A DNA stretch of 64,000 bases, from NCBI GenBank assembly GCA_963772815.1, contig CAVYYV010000004.1, positions 620,001-684,000 of the forward strand, given 5' to 3'. Origin of the DNA: DATFFO01 sp963772815 (GTDB lineage: Bacteria; Actinomycetota; Acidimicrobiia; Spongiisociales; ZC4RG35). Below the pieces are notes generated by a model. The model was not told where the DNA came from and ran no database searches. It saw only the letters and a program-made list of their open reading frames with translations. The position numbers and the translations under genes are program-made. How positions within the stretch are numbered: position 1 is the first letter of the stretch; each line of letters opens with the position of its first letter. Of this stretch, positions 44,368-52,859 are shown piece by piece.

Positions 44368-45163
44368 GCTGCGCCTGGCTGACTCGGCCCACGGGGCCGT
44401 GACGATCAAACACGATGCTGTCGGTGACACCGATCCCGTTGGGCGCCTGGCTGGCCCCCGAGCGCATCCCCAGCCACTCTCCGGCCGGGTAGCGGTGCAG
44501 GTACAGGGTCAGGTCGGGGTTCACGAACAGCCAGCGACGCGGGTCCAGGGCCTGGGAGTTGCCGTTGGCCAGATCGGCCACCAGGGCAGCACGCTGAAAC
44601 GGTGTCAGCTCCTCGTCCTCCATCAGTCGTAACTTCAGCTTGAACCAGGAGACCCCCACCACCGGCTCTGCGAACGAGCCACCCACCGTCCGGATCTCGA
44701 TCCCGTCCTTGTGAAACCTGGGCAGTTCCCGGTCGTCCCCGAACACTTCCCGCCAGTCCATTACCTCCAGATGACCGGGATCGGGCGCCGGCGGCCCTTC
44801 GGATGATGAGCCGGCACCTATCTCGCCCGCCGACGAACCGAGGTCGGCGACCCGGACCTTCAAGCCCAGTCCCTCGCCGACCTGGCGGACGCCGGCCAGC
44901 AGCCGAGCCCGTACCAGCTGGATCCGCAGACCCTCTCGCACCACCTCGGTCTCGATGCTTAATGGGGTGAGGGGAACTTCCCGGAACAGGTCGACTGTCA
45001 ACCTCACCACCTGCATCGGCACGCTGGTCGGCTCCCGTTCGATGGCCCGGGCCAGGATCCCTGCCGGGGGGCCGCCGTGCTGAGCCTCGTCCGACCAACC
45101 GCCCCTGGTCAGCTCCGTGGGGACCAAGAGGCCGGCTTCGGAGCGGAACAGGACTGGATCCAT
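44351..45163 (-). CDS. Acyl-CoA thioesterase-like, double hot-dog protein
   Basis: The 270-residue protein has WSDEAQHGGPPAGILARAIER near 23-43, the first hot-dog helix, and QVVRLTVDLFREVPLTPLSIETEVVREG near 51-78. The second hot-dog includes QALDPRRWLFVNPDLTLYLHRYPAGEWLGM near 204-233. This matches TesB-like thioesterases of actinobacteria, which hydrolyse acyl-CoA. The exact acyl chain is unknown. Confidence 0.83.
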   Translation of the reverse strand: MDPVLFRSEAGLLVPTELTRGGWSDEAQHGGPPAGILARAIEREPTSVPMQVVRLTVDLFREVPLTPLSIETEVVREGLRIQLVRARLLAGVRQVGEGLGLKVRVADLGSSAGEIGAGSSSEGPPAPDPGHLEVMDWREVFGDDRELPRFHKDGIEIRTVGGSFAEPVVGVSWFKLKLRLMEDEELTPFQRAALVADLANGNSQALDPRRWLFVNPDLTLYLHRYPAGEWLGMRSGASQAPNGIGVTDSIVFDRHGPVGRVSQAQLIEHR

Positions 45164-45199
45164 GGAGGCGACATCATACGGGCGCGATAGGCTCAGACC

Positions 45200-45706
45200 A
45201 TGAAACCGAGCGCCCGAATGCTGTCCGCCCTCAACGACCAGGTCACCCTCGAGCTGACCAGTGCGATGGCGTACCTGCAGCTCTCCGCCTTCTTCAGGTC
45301 CAGCGACCTGCCCGGTATGGCCACTTGGATGAGCATGCAGTCGTCAGAAGAGCTGGTCCACGCCGACCGATTCACCGCCCACATCATCGACCGGGGGGGC
45401 CAGGTGCACATCGGAGCCATTCCTAGCCCCGATGCCGAGCTCATCTCGCCGCTCCAGGCATTCGAATCGGCCGCCGAGCACGAGCAGCAGGTGAGCGAGT
45501 CGATCCGCTCCCTGTACAGGCTGGCCAACGAGGAGGGCGACATCGACGCCCTCCCCCTCCTGCAATGGTTCCTCAGCGAGCAGATCGAGGAGGAGGCCAG
45601 CGTGGCCGAGATCATGGCCCGGATCCAGCGCGCCGGCCACGACGGGACGGCTCTCCTGATCCTGGATCAGGAGTTGGGCCAGAGAACCAACTCCGCCACC
45701 GCTTGA
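45200..45706 (+). CDS. ftn: Bacterial non-haem ferritin
   Basis: The 168-residue four-helix-bundle protein stores iron as ferric mineral. Ferroxidase-site residues are seen in LNDQVTLELTSAMAYLQLS (Glu18), SSEELVHADRF (Glu50 and His53) and FLSEQIEEEASVAEI. The order and length match FtnA/BfrB-type ferritins. It is transcribed divergently from the thioesterase gene, with 36 bases between the starts. Confidence 0.93.
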   Translation: MKPSARMLSALNDQVTLELTSAMAYLQLSAFFRSSDLPGMATWMSMQSSEELVHADRFTAHIIDRGGQVHIGAIPSPDAELISPLQAFESAAEHEQQVSESIRSLYRLANEEGDIDALPLLQWFLSEQIEEEASVAEIMARIQRAGHDGTALLILDQELGQRTNSATA

Positions 45707-45748
45707 GCCAAACTACGGTTCGACCCCGGCGGCACTAGCGTGGGAACC

Positions 45749-45928
45749 ATGTTCGGACCGTTGAACGGCGTCAGAACCGCACTGGTGATCGGGGCCGCGC
45801 TGGCCGCCATCCTGGCCGCCGTGCTCGGTCAGTGGGTGGTGACGGTCATCCTTCTTCTCGGTGTGGCCATCCACGGGTTGGGCTGGCTCTATCTCTACCG
45901 CCAGCACGTTCGCGAACACGGCTCCTGA
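45749..45928 (+). CDS. Small two-helix membrane protein
   Basis: The 59-residue ORF starts at ATG 45749 (a GTG at 45740 is an alternative). It consists of a hydrophobic stretch TALVIGAALAAILAAVLGQWVV and a second VILLLGVAIHGLGWLYLY, with a basic end RQHVREHGS. No family is recognised. It lies between ferritin and the convergent phosphomutase. Confidence 0.55.
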   Translation: MFGPLNGVRTALVIGAALAAILAAVLGQWVVTVILLLGVAIHGLGWLYLYRQHVREHGS

Positions 45929-45949
45929 TCCCAGGACGGAACCCTCGGC

Positions 45950-47653
45950 TCAGCGCAAGCCCAGGAAGGCCGCCGCCTCCTCTGCCATCTCGTCGGCCAC
46001 CGTCCGCAGCATCTCCGGCTGGTCGCGGTCCAGCCGACCTGGAAGATCGACGTAGATCTTCAGCTTGGGCTCGGTGCCCGACGGTCTGATCAGGACCCTC
46101 CCGCCCTCTTCGAGGTCCAGCGCCACCAACGGAGTGGCCGGCAGCCAACGCGGCCGCTCCTCCGCCCCCAATCGGTAGTCGGTGACCCGTTCCACCTTCC
46201 TCTCGGTCAGGGCCCGGGGCGTCTCCCTGCCTAGCTCCTCCATGGCAGCATCGATCTCGGCCAGACCCTCCGATCCGGGCCGAACCACACTGAGCTGGGT
46301 GCTCACCCACAACCCGGCCCTTTCGTAGAGATCGTTCAATCGCTCCCACACGTCGGACCCCGATTCGGCCAGCGTCGCCGACATATCGACGAAGTTGAGG
46401 GCGGCCGACATGCCGTCCTTGTCCCGCACCACCGGACCGACCGAATAGCCCAGCGCCTCCTCGTAGCCGAACACGAACCTTCCCTCTCCGACCGCCTCCA
46501 GATCGAGGGCGGCATTGGCGATCCACTTGAACCCGGTCAGCGTCTGCTCGAAGCGAGCACCGTGGAGGCGGGCCACGCTAGCCAGCATGGGAGAGGACAC
46601 GATCGAGTTGATCACGATGGGTCGTTCCGGTGAATTCCAGTGCTTGAGGAGCCAATCCGCCATCAACACCCCGATTTGGTTCCCGGTCAGCCTGTTCCAG
46701 CTCCCATCTTCGAGGGGAATCGCCACCGCGAGGCGATCGGCGTCCGGGTCGTTGGCGATGACCAGATCGGCGTCCACCCGATCGCCCAGTTCCATCACCA
46801 TGTCCATGGCACCGGGCTCCTCGGGGTTGGGAAAGGACACCGTCGGGAAGAGACCGTCCGGATCTCGCTGGGCGGATACGACACGCAGCCGCGAGTAACC
46901 GGCGTCCGTGAAGAGCCGATGCACCGTCTCCCAACCGACCCCGTGCAAAGGTGTGTAGGCAATGGACAGGTCGGCTCCTGAGTGACGCGTGCGGGCCTTT
47001 TCCACTTCCTGGCGGTAGGCGGCATACACCTCGTCCATGTCGAGCGGGGAGGCGAGCTCGAGGTCACCGCTCAGGGCGTTCTCCTCTCGGGGCACCCGGT
47101 TGGCGGGCCCGATGAGATCGATGGCGGAGGCGATTTGGCGATCGACCGGCGGCACGATCTGGGCCCCGTTGCTGTCATAGACCTTGTAGCCGTTGTCGGC
47201 GGGAGGGTTGTGGCTGGCGGTTACTACGACGGCCGCCGCTGCATCCAGGTGTCGGGCGGTGAACGCGACGATCGGGGTCGGCACGGTGGTAGTGAAGAAA
47301 CGTACCCTGTGACCGGCGGCGACCAGCACTCCGACCGTGTCCTCAGCCAACACGCGGGAAGATGTCCGTCCGTCGTAACCCACGACGACCGGGCCCGATC
47401 TGTGGGCGCGAACGAATTCGGCCAGCCCGGCCGTCGTGCGGATCACAACAGCCCGGTTCATCCGGTTGGAGCCCGCCTCCACCGCCCCCCTGAGCCCGGC
47501 GGTCCCGAACTCGAGGACTCCATCCATCCGCTCGGCCAGCTGTTGCCAATCTCGGGCATCCAGCAGACGCCTCAACTCCGAGCGGGCGTTCGGGTCGGGA
47601 TCTCCGGCCATCCATTCCTCCGTGCGGCCGACGAGCTCGGTGTGCTGGTTCAT
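45950..47653 (-). CDS. Phosphoglucomutase / phosphomannomutase
   Basis: The 567-residue alpha-D-phosphohexomutase interconverts hexose 1- and 6-phosphates. It has FGTAGLRGAVEAGSNRMN near 49-66, the phosphoserine loop VVVTASHNPPADNGYKVY, the metal-binding DPDADRLAVAIP, and GYEEALGYSVG near 400. The C-terminal phosphate-binding loop is RPSGTEPKLKIY. This length class (about 550-580) usually means PgcA/ManB-type phosphoglucomutase. A GTG at 47662 three codons upstream may be the start. The galE gene nearby also uses sugar phosphates. Confidence 0.92.
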   Translation of the reverse strand: MNQHTELVGRTEEWMAGDPDPNARSELRRLLDARDWQQLAERMDGVLEFGTAGLRGAVEAGSNRMNRAVVIRTTAGLAEFVRAHRSGPVVVGYDGRTSSRVLAEDTVGVLVAAGHRVRFFTTTVPTPIVAFTARHLDAAAAVVVTASHNPPADNGYKVYDSNGAQIVPPVDRQIASAIDLIGPANRVPREENALSGDLELASPLDMDEVYAAYRQEVEKARTRHSGADLSIAYTPLHGVGWETVHRLFTDAGYSRLRVVSAQRDPDGLFPTVSFPNPEEPGAMDMVMELGDRVDADLVIANDPDADRLAVAIPLEDGSWNRLTGNQIGVLMADWLLKHWNSPERPIVINSIVSSPMLASVARLHGARFEQTLTGFKWIANAALDLEAVGEGRFVFGYEEALGYSVGPVVRDKDGMSAALNFVDMSATLAESGSDVWERLNDLYERAGLWVSTQLSVVRPGSEGLAEIDAAMEELGRETPRALTERKVERVTDYRLGAEERPRWLPATPLVALDLEEGGRVLIRPSGTEPKLKIYVDLPGRLDRDQPEMLRTVADEMAEEAAAFLGLR

Positions 47654-47715
47654 GAGCTCCACGCTATCCCACCCGGGCGCGGCCTTGCCAACTCGAACGT
47701 ATTAGGTTCGATGTC

Positions 47716-48336
47716 ATGCAACTCACCAGCCCCAGCTTCTCCGACGGCGCTTCGATTCCCCCGGCCTATTGCCTAGGAAAGTTCGATCCCGAGACTCACG
47801 TTACGTTCGCCGCCAACAGGAATCCCGCCCTCAATTGGACCGGAGCTCCCGAGGGCACGAGATCGCTGGCCATCACCGTCGTCGACCCGGACGCTCCCAG
47901 CGTGGCAGATGATGCAAACAAGGAGGACCGGGAGATCCCCGCCGACATGCCCCGGACGGATTTCACCCATTGGGCCATGGTCGACGTGGCTCCGGCCACA
48001 CGCAGCATCGCTGAAGCCGAGTACAGCGACGGTGTCACGCCGCGCGGGAAATCGGGACTCGAGGCCAACCCGAGAGAAGGCGTCAATGACTACACGGGGT
48101 GGTTCGCCGGCGATCCCGAAATGGAAGGGACCTATCGGGGTTACGACGGTCCCTGCCCACCGTGGAACGACACGATCCCTCACCGCTACGTCTTCACGGT
48201 ATACGCCCTGGACGTCGACCGCCTCGATCTGGACGACGGATTCTCGGCCGGAGACCTGGTGACGGCCGCCCAGGGCCACATCCTGGACTCGGCCTCCATC
48301 TCGGGCGTTTACAACCTCAACCCGGATCTGTTCTAG
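47716..48336 (+). CDS. PEBP-family protein (YbhB/YbcL type)
   Basis: The 206-residue cytoplasmic protein has the phosphatidylethanolamine-binding fold: NPALNWTGAPEGTRSLAITVVDPDAPS near 36-62, FTHWAMVDV near 83, and YDGPCPPWNDTIPHRYVFTVYALD near 143-166. A long acidic loop (VADDANKEDREIP) is inserted after the DPDAP motif. Its molecular role is not established. It starts 62 bases from the divergent phosphomutase and ends 9 bases before the galE end. Confidence 0.88.
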   Translation: MQLTSPSFSDGASIPPAYCLGKFDPETHVTFAANRNPALNWTGAPEGTRSLAITVVDPDAPSVADDANKEDREIPADMPRTDFTHWAMVDVAPATRSIAEAEYSDGVTPRGKSGLEANPREGVNDYTGWFAGDPEMEGTYRGYDGPCPPWNDTIPHRYVFTVYALDVDRLDLDDGFSAGDLVTAAQGHILDSASISGVYNLNPDLF

Positions 48337-48345
48337 GAATTGAAC

Positions 48346-49353
48346 TCAGCCGGCGTATTCGGACCGTTGCCAGCGCCACATGTCGGCGCACATGTCCTCC
48401 ACGGTTCGCTCCGCCTGCCATCCCAGCTCTCGGCGGGCCAGTTCCACCGACGCCCAGGACTCCGCCACGTCACCCGGCCGCCTTTCCACGATCTGGTAGG
48501 GAACCTCCACTCCCGTGGCGGTCTCGAAGGCCTTGACCAGCTCTAGCACCGAGGTTCCCCGACCTGTGCCGAGGTTGTAGACCAGCCGTCCGCCCTGGGG
48601 GTTCATCGCCTCCAGCGTCGCCACATGGCCGGCGGCCAGATCCTCCACATGCACGTAGTCGCGAACCCCGGTGCCGTCCCGGGTCGGGTAATCGTTCCCG
48701 TAGACCGGCAGACGGTCCAGCTTGCCCGCCGCCACCTGGGCGATGTGAGGCATCAGATTGGTCGGGATCCCGGCAGGATCCTCACCGATCAGCCCACTCT
48801 TATGCGCCCCCACCGGGTTGAAGTACCGAAGGATGGCGATGGACCAGTTGGGATCGGCCCGGTGGACGTCGTCGATGACCTGCTCCATCATGACCTTCGT
48901 CCACCCATAGGGGTTGGTGGCCATCCCGGCTGGAGAGCTCTCCGTCACAGGCACCACCTCGGGATCTCCATACACGGTGGCCGAGGAGGAAAAGACGAGC
49001 CGCCGCATCCCCTGGTCACTCATGGCTCGCAGCAGCGCGATCGTACCCACTACGTTGTTCTCGTAGTACTCCAGCGGCTTTGCAACTGACTCACCAACCG
49101 CCTTGAAGGCGGCGCAATGGATGACCGCATCGGCGTTCAACTCGGCCAGACGCTTGGACAGGGCACCACTCTCGGTCACATCGTCCTCGTACACATCGAG
49201 CCGATGGCCCAGCACTCGCCCGATCCGATCGGGGACATCCCGTTTGGCATTCGAGAAGTTGTCGATGATCAGGGGCTCGTGGCCCGACTCCGCAAGGGCG
49301 ACACAAACGTGACTGCCCACGAAACCGGCTCCCCCAGTGACGATGACACGCAT
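48346..49353 (-). CDS. galE: UDP-glucose 4-epimerase
   Basis: The 335-residue short-chain dehydrogenase-type enzyme interconverts UDP-glucose and UDP-galactose. The NAD-binding GGAGFVGSH is at 7-15, DNFSNAKR near 31, the catalytic Ser-Ser in FSSSATVYGDP and the YxxxK of NPYGWTKVMMEQ are present, and PVYGNDYPTRDGTGVRDYVHVEDLA is typical of GalE. Its galactose or galactosamine products would serve cell-surface glycans. Confidence 0.95.
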   Translation of the reverse strand: MRVIVTGGAGFVGSHVCVALAESGHEPLIIDNFSNAKRDVPDRIGRVLGHRLDVYEDDVTESGALSKRLAELNADAVIHCAAFKAVGESVAKPLEYYENNVVGTIALLRAMSDQGMRRLVFSSSATVYGDPEVVPVTESSPAGMATNPYGWTKVMMEQVIDDVHRADPNWSIAILRYFNPVGAHKSGLIGEDPAGIPTNLMPHIAQVAAGKLDRLPVYGNDYPTRDGTGVRDYVHVEDLAAGHVATLEAMNPQGGRLVYNLGTGRGTSVLELVKAFETATGVEVPYQIVERRPGDVAESWASVELARRELGWQAERTVEDMCADMWRWQRSEYAG

Positions 49354-49409
49354 CAGCGAGATCCTAAGTCCTCTCCGAGGAAAGTAATCGAGTCGGGGTG
49401 CATCATGGT

Positions 49410-50837
49410 TCAGCTCGTCGGCATCACGAAACCGTCCGCGGCAGGAACGGTGAGCCTGAACACGGTCCTGTGGTCGACCCGGAGGTACTCGAGGTCACCG
49501 CCCATCAGACGCGCCAGTCGGCGGGCCACGTTGAGCCCGAGACCAACAGAGCCCTGTTTGGGCGGAGCACTCTCCCCTCTCTGATAGGGCTCGAAAATCC
49601 GTTCGGCGTCGTCTTCGGCCACACCATCCCCTCCATCACTGATCTCGATGGAGATCATTCCGGCCAACGACTGAGCCGTGACCCTCACTTCACCGCCGCC
49701 GTACCGCTGTGCGTTGGAGAGCACGTTGCGGACGATCTGGCCGAGTCGATGTGGGTCAACCCGTGCTTCCAACACCTGCTCGGGGAGCTGCCAGTCGACC
49801 GGCGCCTCGATGGCGACCGCCATGGCCTTGAGGTAGGACACCACGTCGACGTTCTCGGGAGCGATCGCCACCTCGCCGACATCCGATCGAACAGCCACCA
49901 GCAGATCTTCGATCAGCGAAGTCATCTCTGCCGCTTCGTGGGCTATCAGAGTGATCAAATCGCGCCGTTCCTCGGGCCCGAACTCCTCGAATCTGTCGCG
50001 CAACTCCTCGGCCAGGCCCATCACGCCGGTCAGGGGGTGACGCAGCTCATGCGAGACCGTGGCCACCACGACGTCCTTGGCCGTGAGCAGCTCCTCCAAT
50101 CGCTCCTGGGTGCGCTTCATCTGGGTCAGGTCGCGCGCGCTGGCAGCCACGTAGCGCCGATCGTCACGTCCGTCATGGACCGTTACCACCACCCACAGCG
50201 GAGAGGCGCGACCGTTCCAATCGGACATGACCAGCTCCCCCGACCAACCCTTCGCGTCGGCTGCCTCAACCATCTGCTTCCAGTCGAGAGCCGGGAGCAG
50301 GTCGCCGACGAGCGGCCGGCCCGAGACCTGTTCGGGGGTGAGGCCGAGAAAGGCCCTGGAGGCGCCGTTGGCGTAGCGAAGGCGACCCGAGTCGTCGAAC
50401 ACGGCCACCATGTCACTGGTGGCCTCCAGGATTCCGGACAGGACCGACGAGGAGTTGGAGGCTTCGACCTCCGCCGTGACGTCGACCAGAACCCCCTCGT
50501 AGAAGCGCACATCGCCCTCGTCATCGTAGACCGCACGGGCCGTGTCACGCACCCAGATCACCCGGCCATCTTGGCGACGAAGCCTCACCTTGAAGTCCGG
50601 AACCGTTCCCTCGATCTCGATGAGCCGTCTCCACTCCAGCCGGCGCTGTGCCTCGACGTAGGAGCGCTCGGCGACATTCTCCACGGCCAACAGAGCCTCG
50701 ACCGATTCATAGCCCAGCAACTCTGCAGCGGCCTGATTGGCCGCCAGCACGTGGCCATCGACCGAGGTGCGGTAGAGAGCCGCGGGTAGGCGGTGGAACA
50801 GACCGTCGAGCTCGGCTCTGGCGGTTTGCATTGACAT
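49410..50837 (-). CDS. PAS-domain sensor histidine kinase
   Basis: The protein of about 475 residues has two PAS domains, the first starting near LFHRLPAALYRTSVDGHVLAAN and the second near ILEATSDMVAVFDDSGRLRYAN. The dimerisation H-box VATVSHELRHPLTGVMGLAEE follows, then the catalytic domain with NVLSNAQRYGGG (N box), EISDGGDGVAEDDAERIF (G1) and GSVGLGLNVARRLARLMGG (G2). It has no transmembrane helix, so it senses a cytoplasmic signal. The start is uncertain; ATGs at 50882, 50837 and 50831 are in frame. No response regulator is adjacent. Confidence 0.88.
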   Translation of the reverse strand: MSMQTARAELDGLFHRLPAALYRTSVDGHVLAANQAAAELLGYESVEALLAVENVAERSYVEAQRRLEWRRLIEIEGTVPDFKVRLRRQDGRVIWVRDTARAVYDDEGDVRFYEGVLVDVTAEVEASNSSSVLSGILEATSDMVAVFDDSGRLRYANGASRAFLGLTPEQVSGRPLVGDLLPALDWKQMVEAADAKGWSGELVMSDWNGRASPLWVVVTVHDGRDDRRYVAASARDLTQMKRTQERLEELLTAKDVVVATVSHELRHPLTGVMGLAEELRDRFEEFGPEERRDLITLIAHEAAEMTSLIEDLLVAVRSDVGEVAIAPENVDVVSYLKAMAVAIEAPVDWQLPEQVLEARVDPHRLGQIVRNVLSNAQRYGGGEVRVTAQSLAGMISIEISDGGDGVAEDDAERIFEPYQRGESAPPKQGSVGLGLNVARRLARLMGGDLEYLRVDHRTVFRLTVPAADGFVMPTS

Positions 50838-50889
50838 CAGCCATACATATCGGCATCGCATCCGCAAGAGTTGAGCAGTCAACCAGGGC

Positions 50890-51306
50890 TCAATCGGTCA
50901 GCGACACCCCGTCGGCATCGATGGCGGCCCTACCGCACACGCTCAAGAGCTCGAAATCTCCAGCGTCGACCACGACCACCGGCATGGAGCGACCGTACAG
51001 CTCCGTCGCCACCAGCGCCCCCAGCACGATTATCGGGTCGGTTCTCGACAGGACCATCCCGTCCGGAGCGGTTCCCATCCGGATCATCTCAGCCAGCACC
51101 GACGAGGCCGAAGACGATCCACGGCCGGAAGGCATGGCGAGGATCGTGCCCGAGATGGTTGCCCCCAACTGGGGATGGTGGGGATCGCTGATCCTCCCTG
51201 TCTCCCGATCCACTCCTCCCCACAGCGACAACGGCTCGTCCAGGGCCAACACCGGGCCGCTTCCCCGGCCTCTCACGAGGGCCCTGGCCGGGATCCTCGT
51301 CGTCAT
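50890..51306 (-). CDS. Aconitase X swivel (small) subunit
   Basis: The 138-residue protein matches the DUF126 swivel domain of aconitase X: RIPARALVRGRGSGPVLALDEPLSLWGGVD near 4-33, HPQLGATISGTILAMPSGRGSSSASSVLAEMI near 44-75, and PIIVLGALVATELYG near 92. It starts with ATG overlapping the stop of the catalytic subunit (ATGA). Together they form a two-chain AcnX. Confidence 0.88.
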   Translation of the reverse strand: MTTRIPARALVRGRGSGPVLALDEPLSLWGGVDRETGRISDPHHPQLGATISGTILAMPSGRGSSSASSVLAEMIRMGTAPDGMVLSRTDPIIVLGALVATELYGRSMPVVVVDAGDFELLSVCGRAAIDADGVSLTD

Positions 51307-52535
51307 CCGCCATCCCCCACCGTGGCTGCCCGGATGCATGCCTCGGCCGACGAGTAGACGACATCGACCCCGAGATTGGCCGGGGCGTAATAGGCCCACT
51401 TGGCGGAGTCGGTCATGACGACCCGCACGTCGGGCGCCAGAACCGGCACCAGATACGTGCAGGTGTCCGTCACAACGGTCACACCGGCCTTCACCAGGGT
51501 GAACCTCTCCTTCTCGGGCAGCGCCGCCAGCGTCTCCCGCCCGGTGTTCACGTACACGGGCAGGGCGCATCTGTGACCCTCCAGCCGCGTCGCCAGGGCG
51601 TTCATCTGTGCCAGGGAGTAGTGGGGCGTGCCGAGGCACACCGCATCCACGCGGCCCTCGGTGGTCGTGAGTGATCTGCGGGCCGCCTCCAGATCCTCGG
51701 AGCGAACCTCGAGAATTTCGACCCTCCTTCCGCCCGTCGCGGTGGCGAGGTCTGGCGCCTCCGGGGTGATGCCGACAGCATGGAACATCGCCACCGACCC
51801 GGAAGTGGCGGCAGCCGCGCCAATCGCCTTGAGCCGATCCTCATCGGTGTCCGGTGGCAGGCCCACGATCGCCCCCACCCTGGCTCCGGCCACCTGCCCC
51901 AGAACATGTCCGAGCAGCGGAAACACGTACTCCTCGCCCAGCCTGGAGGCGACCGGCTCCACCGACAAGCCGAAAGTCGCCAGGCGACCCTGATCCAGGT
52001 GCAGCCCCACGGCCGGAGCTCTCCCGGTGACGGCTGCGCAAATGTCGAGGAAGTCGCCGTACCTCTCTGTACGAGCACCCAGAACCGAGTTGGCAAACAC
52101 GATCGCGTTCGACTCGGCCCAAGCGATCTGGTCGCCGAGACCGGGCCGCTCCGGCCCGGCACCCGGCGGGATCTGATAGGGGGCACACGTCCACGTCGGG
52201 CGGCATCCCAGACCCAGATAGGCATCGACGAGGGCCCCGGCCTCGGCGCGATGGGGTGTGCGCACCAGATCGGGATGAAGCAGGTCCAGCGACGTGACGT
52301 TCAGGGTGGTCGGCACCCTCACACGCGCCCCGCCCTCGAAGAGCCGGCGGGCGAAGTCCAGGCCGGCCTGCCCTTCGTAGAGGCATCCGTCGATGTGAGC
52401 CGAGACGATGTCGAGCAGAGCGCCGGCCCCCATGGCTTCGGCAGTTCCCACCAGGATGCGCATGGCCAGGGCGGGCCCGTCGCCCTCGTCACCGTCGAGG
52501 ATGGCCCTGTCGGACTCGGAGAGGTGAACAGTCAT
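51303..52535 (-). CDS. Aconitase X catalytic (large) subunit
   Basis: The 410-residue protein matches DUF521/AcnX. The start at 52535 (MTVHLSESDRAILDG) is standard for the family. It shows AHIDGCLYEGQAGLDFARRLFEGGARVRVPTTLN near 62-95, CRPTWTCAPYQ near 135, WAESNAIVFANSVLGARTERYGDF near 156-179, and TDSAKWAYYAPANLG near 381. AcnX enzymes characterised in bacteria dehydrate cis-3-hydroxy-L-proline, and archaeal ones act on mevalonate 5-phosphate; which applies here is not known. No proline-racemase-type gene is beside it. Confidence 0.88.
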   Translation of the reverse strand: MTVHLSESDRAILDGDEGDGPALAMRILVGTAEAMGAGALLDIVSAHIDGCLYEGQAGLDFARRLFEGGARVRVPTTLNVTSLDLLHPDLVRTPHRAEAGALVDAYLGLGCRPTWTCAPYQIPPGAGPERPGLGDQIAWAESNAIVFANSVLGARTERYGDFLDICAAVTGRAPAVGLHLDQGRLATFGLSVEPVASRLGEEYVFPLLGHVLGQVAGARVGAIVGLPPDTDEDRLKAIGAAAATSGSVAMFHAVGITPEAPDLATATGGRRVEILEVRSEDLEAARRSLTTTEGRVDAVCLGTPHYSLAQMNALATRLEGHRCALPVYVNTGRETLAALPEKERFTLVKAGVTVVTDTCTYLVPVLAPDVRVVMTDSAKWAYYAPANLGVDVVYSSAEACIRAATVGDGG

Positions 52536-52685
52536 CAACGCGAATTGTGGTCCGCGATACCCTGATGTGGTGAATCCCCTCACCGACCTCGGCCTGCTCG
52601 GTGGCGCCCACGGCCTGCGACGCCGCCTTCAGGGAAACGAATTCCGGGCTCCTCTCCATCCTCCCGACGGGACGACGCTGTTCGT

Positions 52686-52838
52686 ATGGCGGGCCGAGCG
52701 GACGTCGTCGAACTGGAGAGCTGGATGCCCGGCTTCCCGCCACCTCCGCCCCGCGTCGACGACTGGGAACCCGAATATTCCCATGGCTGGGAGACTTGGC
52801 GGCTGATGCTCCCCGATTATCTCGCCAACCTCACCTGA
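52686..52838 (+). CDS. Possible small protein before the GMC oxidoreductase
   Basis: A 50-codon ORF beginning MAGRADVVELESWMPGF is rich in Trp, Pro, Asp and Glu and ends LMLPDYLANLT, a composition unlike random antisense sequence. It ends 21 bases before the oxidoreductase ATG. There is no strong ribosome site. A longer overlapping frame from 52567 reads less like a protein. The rest of 52536-52859 shows no other feature. Confidence 0.35.
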   Translation: MAGRADVVELESWMPGFPPPPPRVDDWEPEYSHGWETWRLMLPDYLANLT

Positions 52839-52859
52839 TGCGGCGGTAGCCTCGATCGC

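Noticed and set aside
49398..50789. 463-codon plus-strand ORF over the histidine kinase
   Set aside because: It is antisense to a kinase with H, N and G boxes intact.
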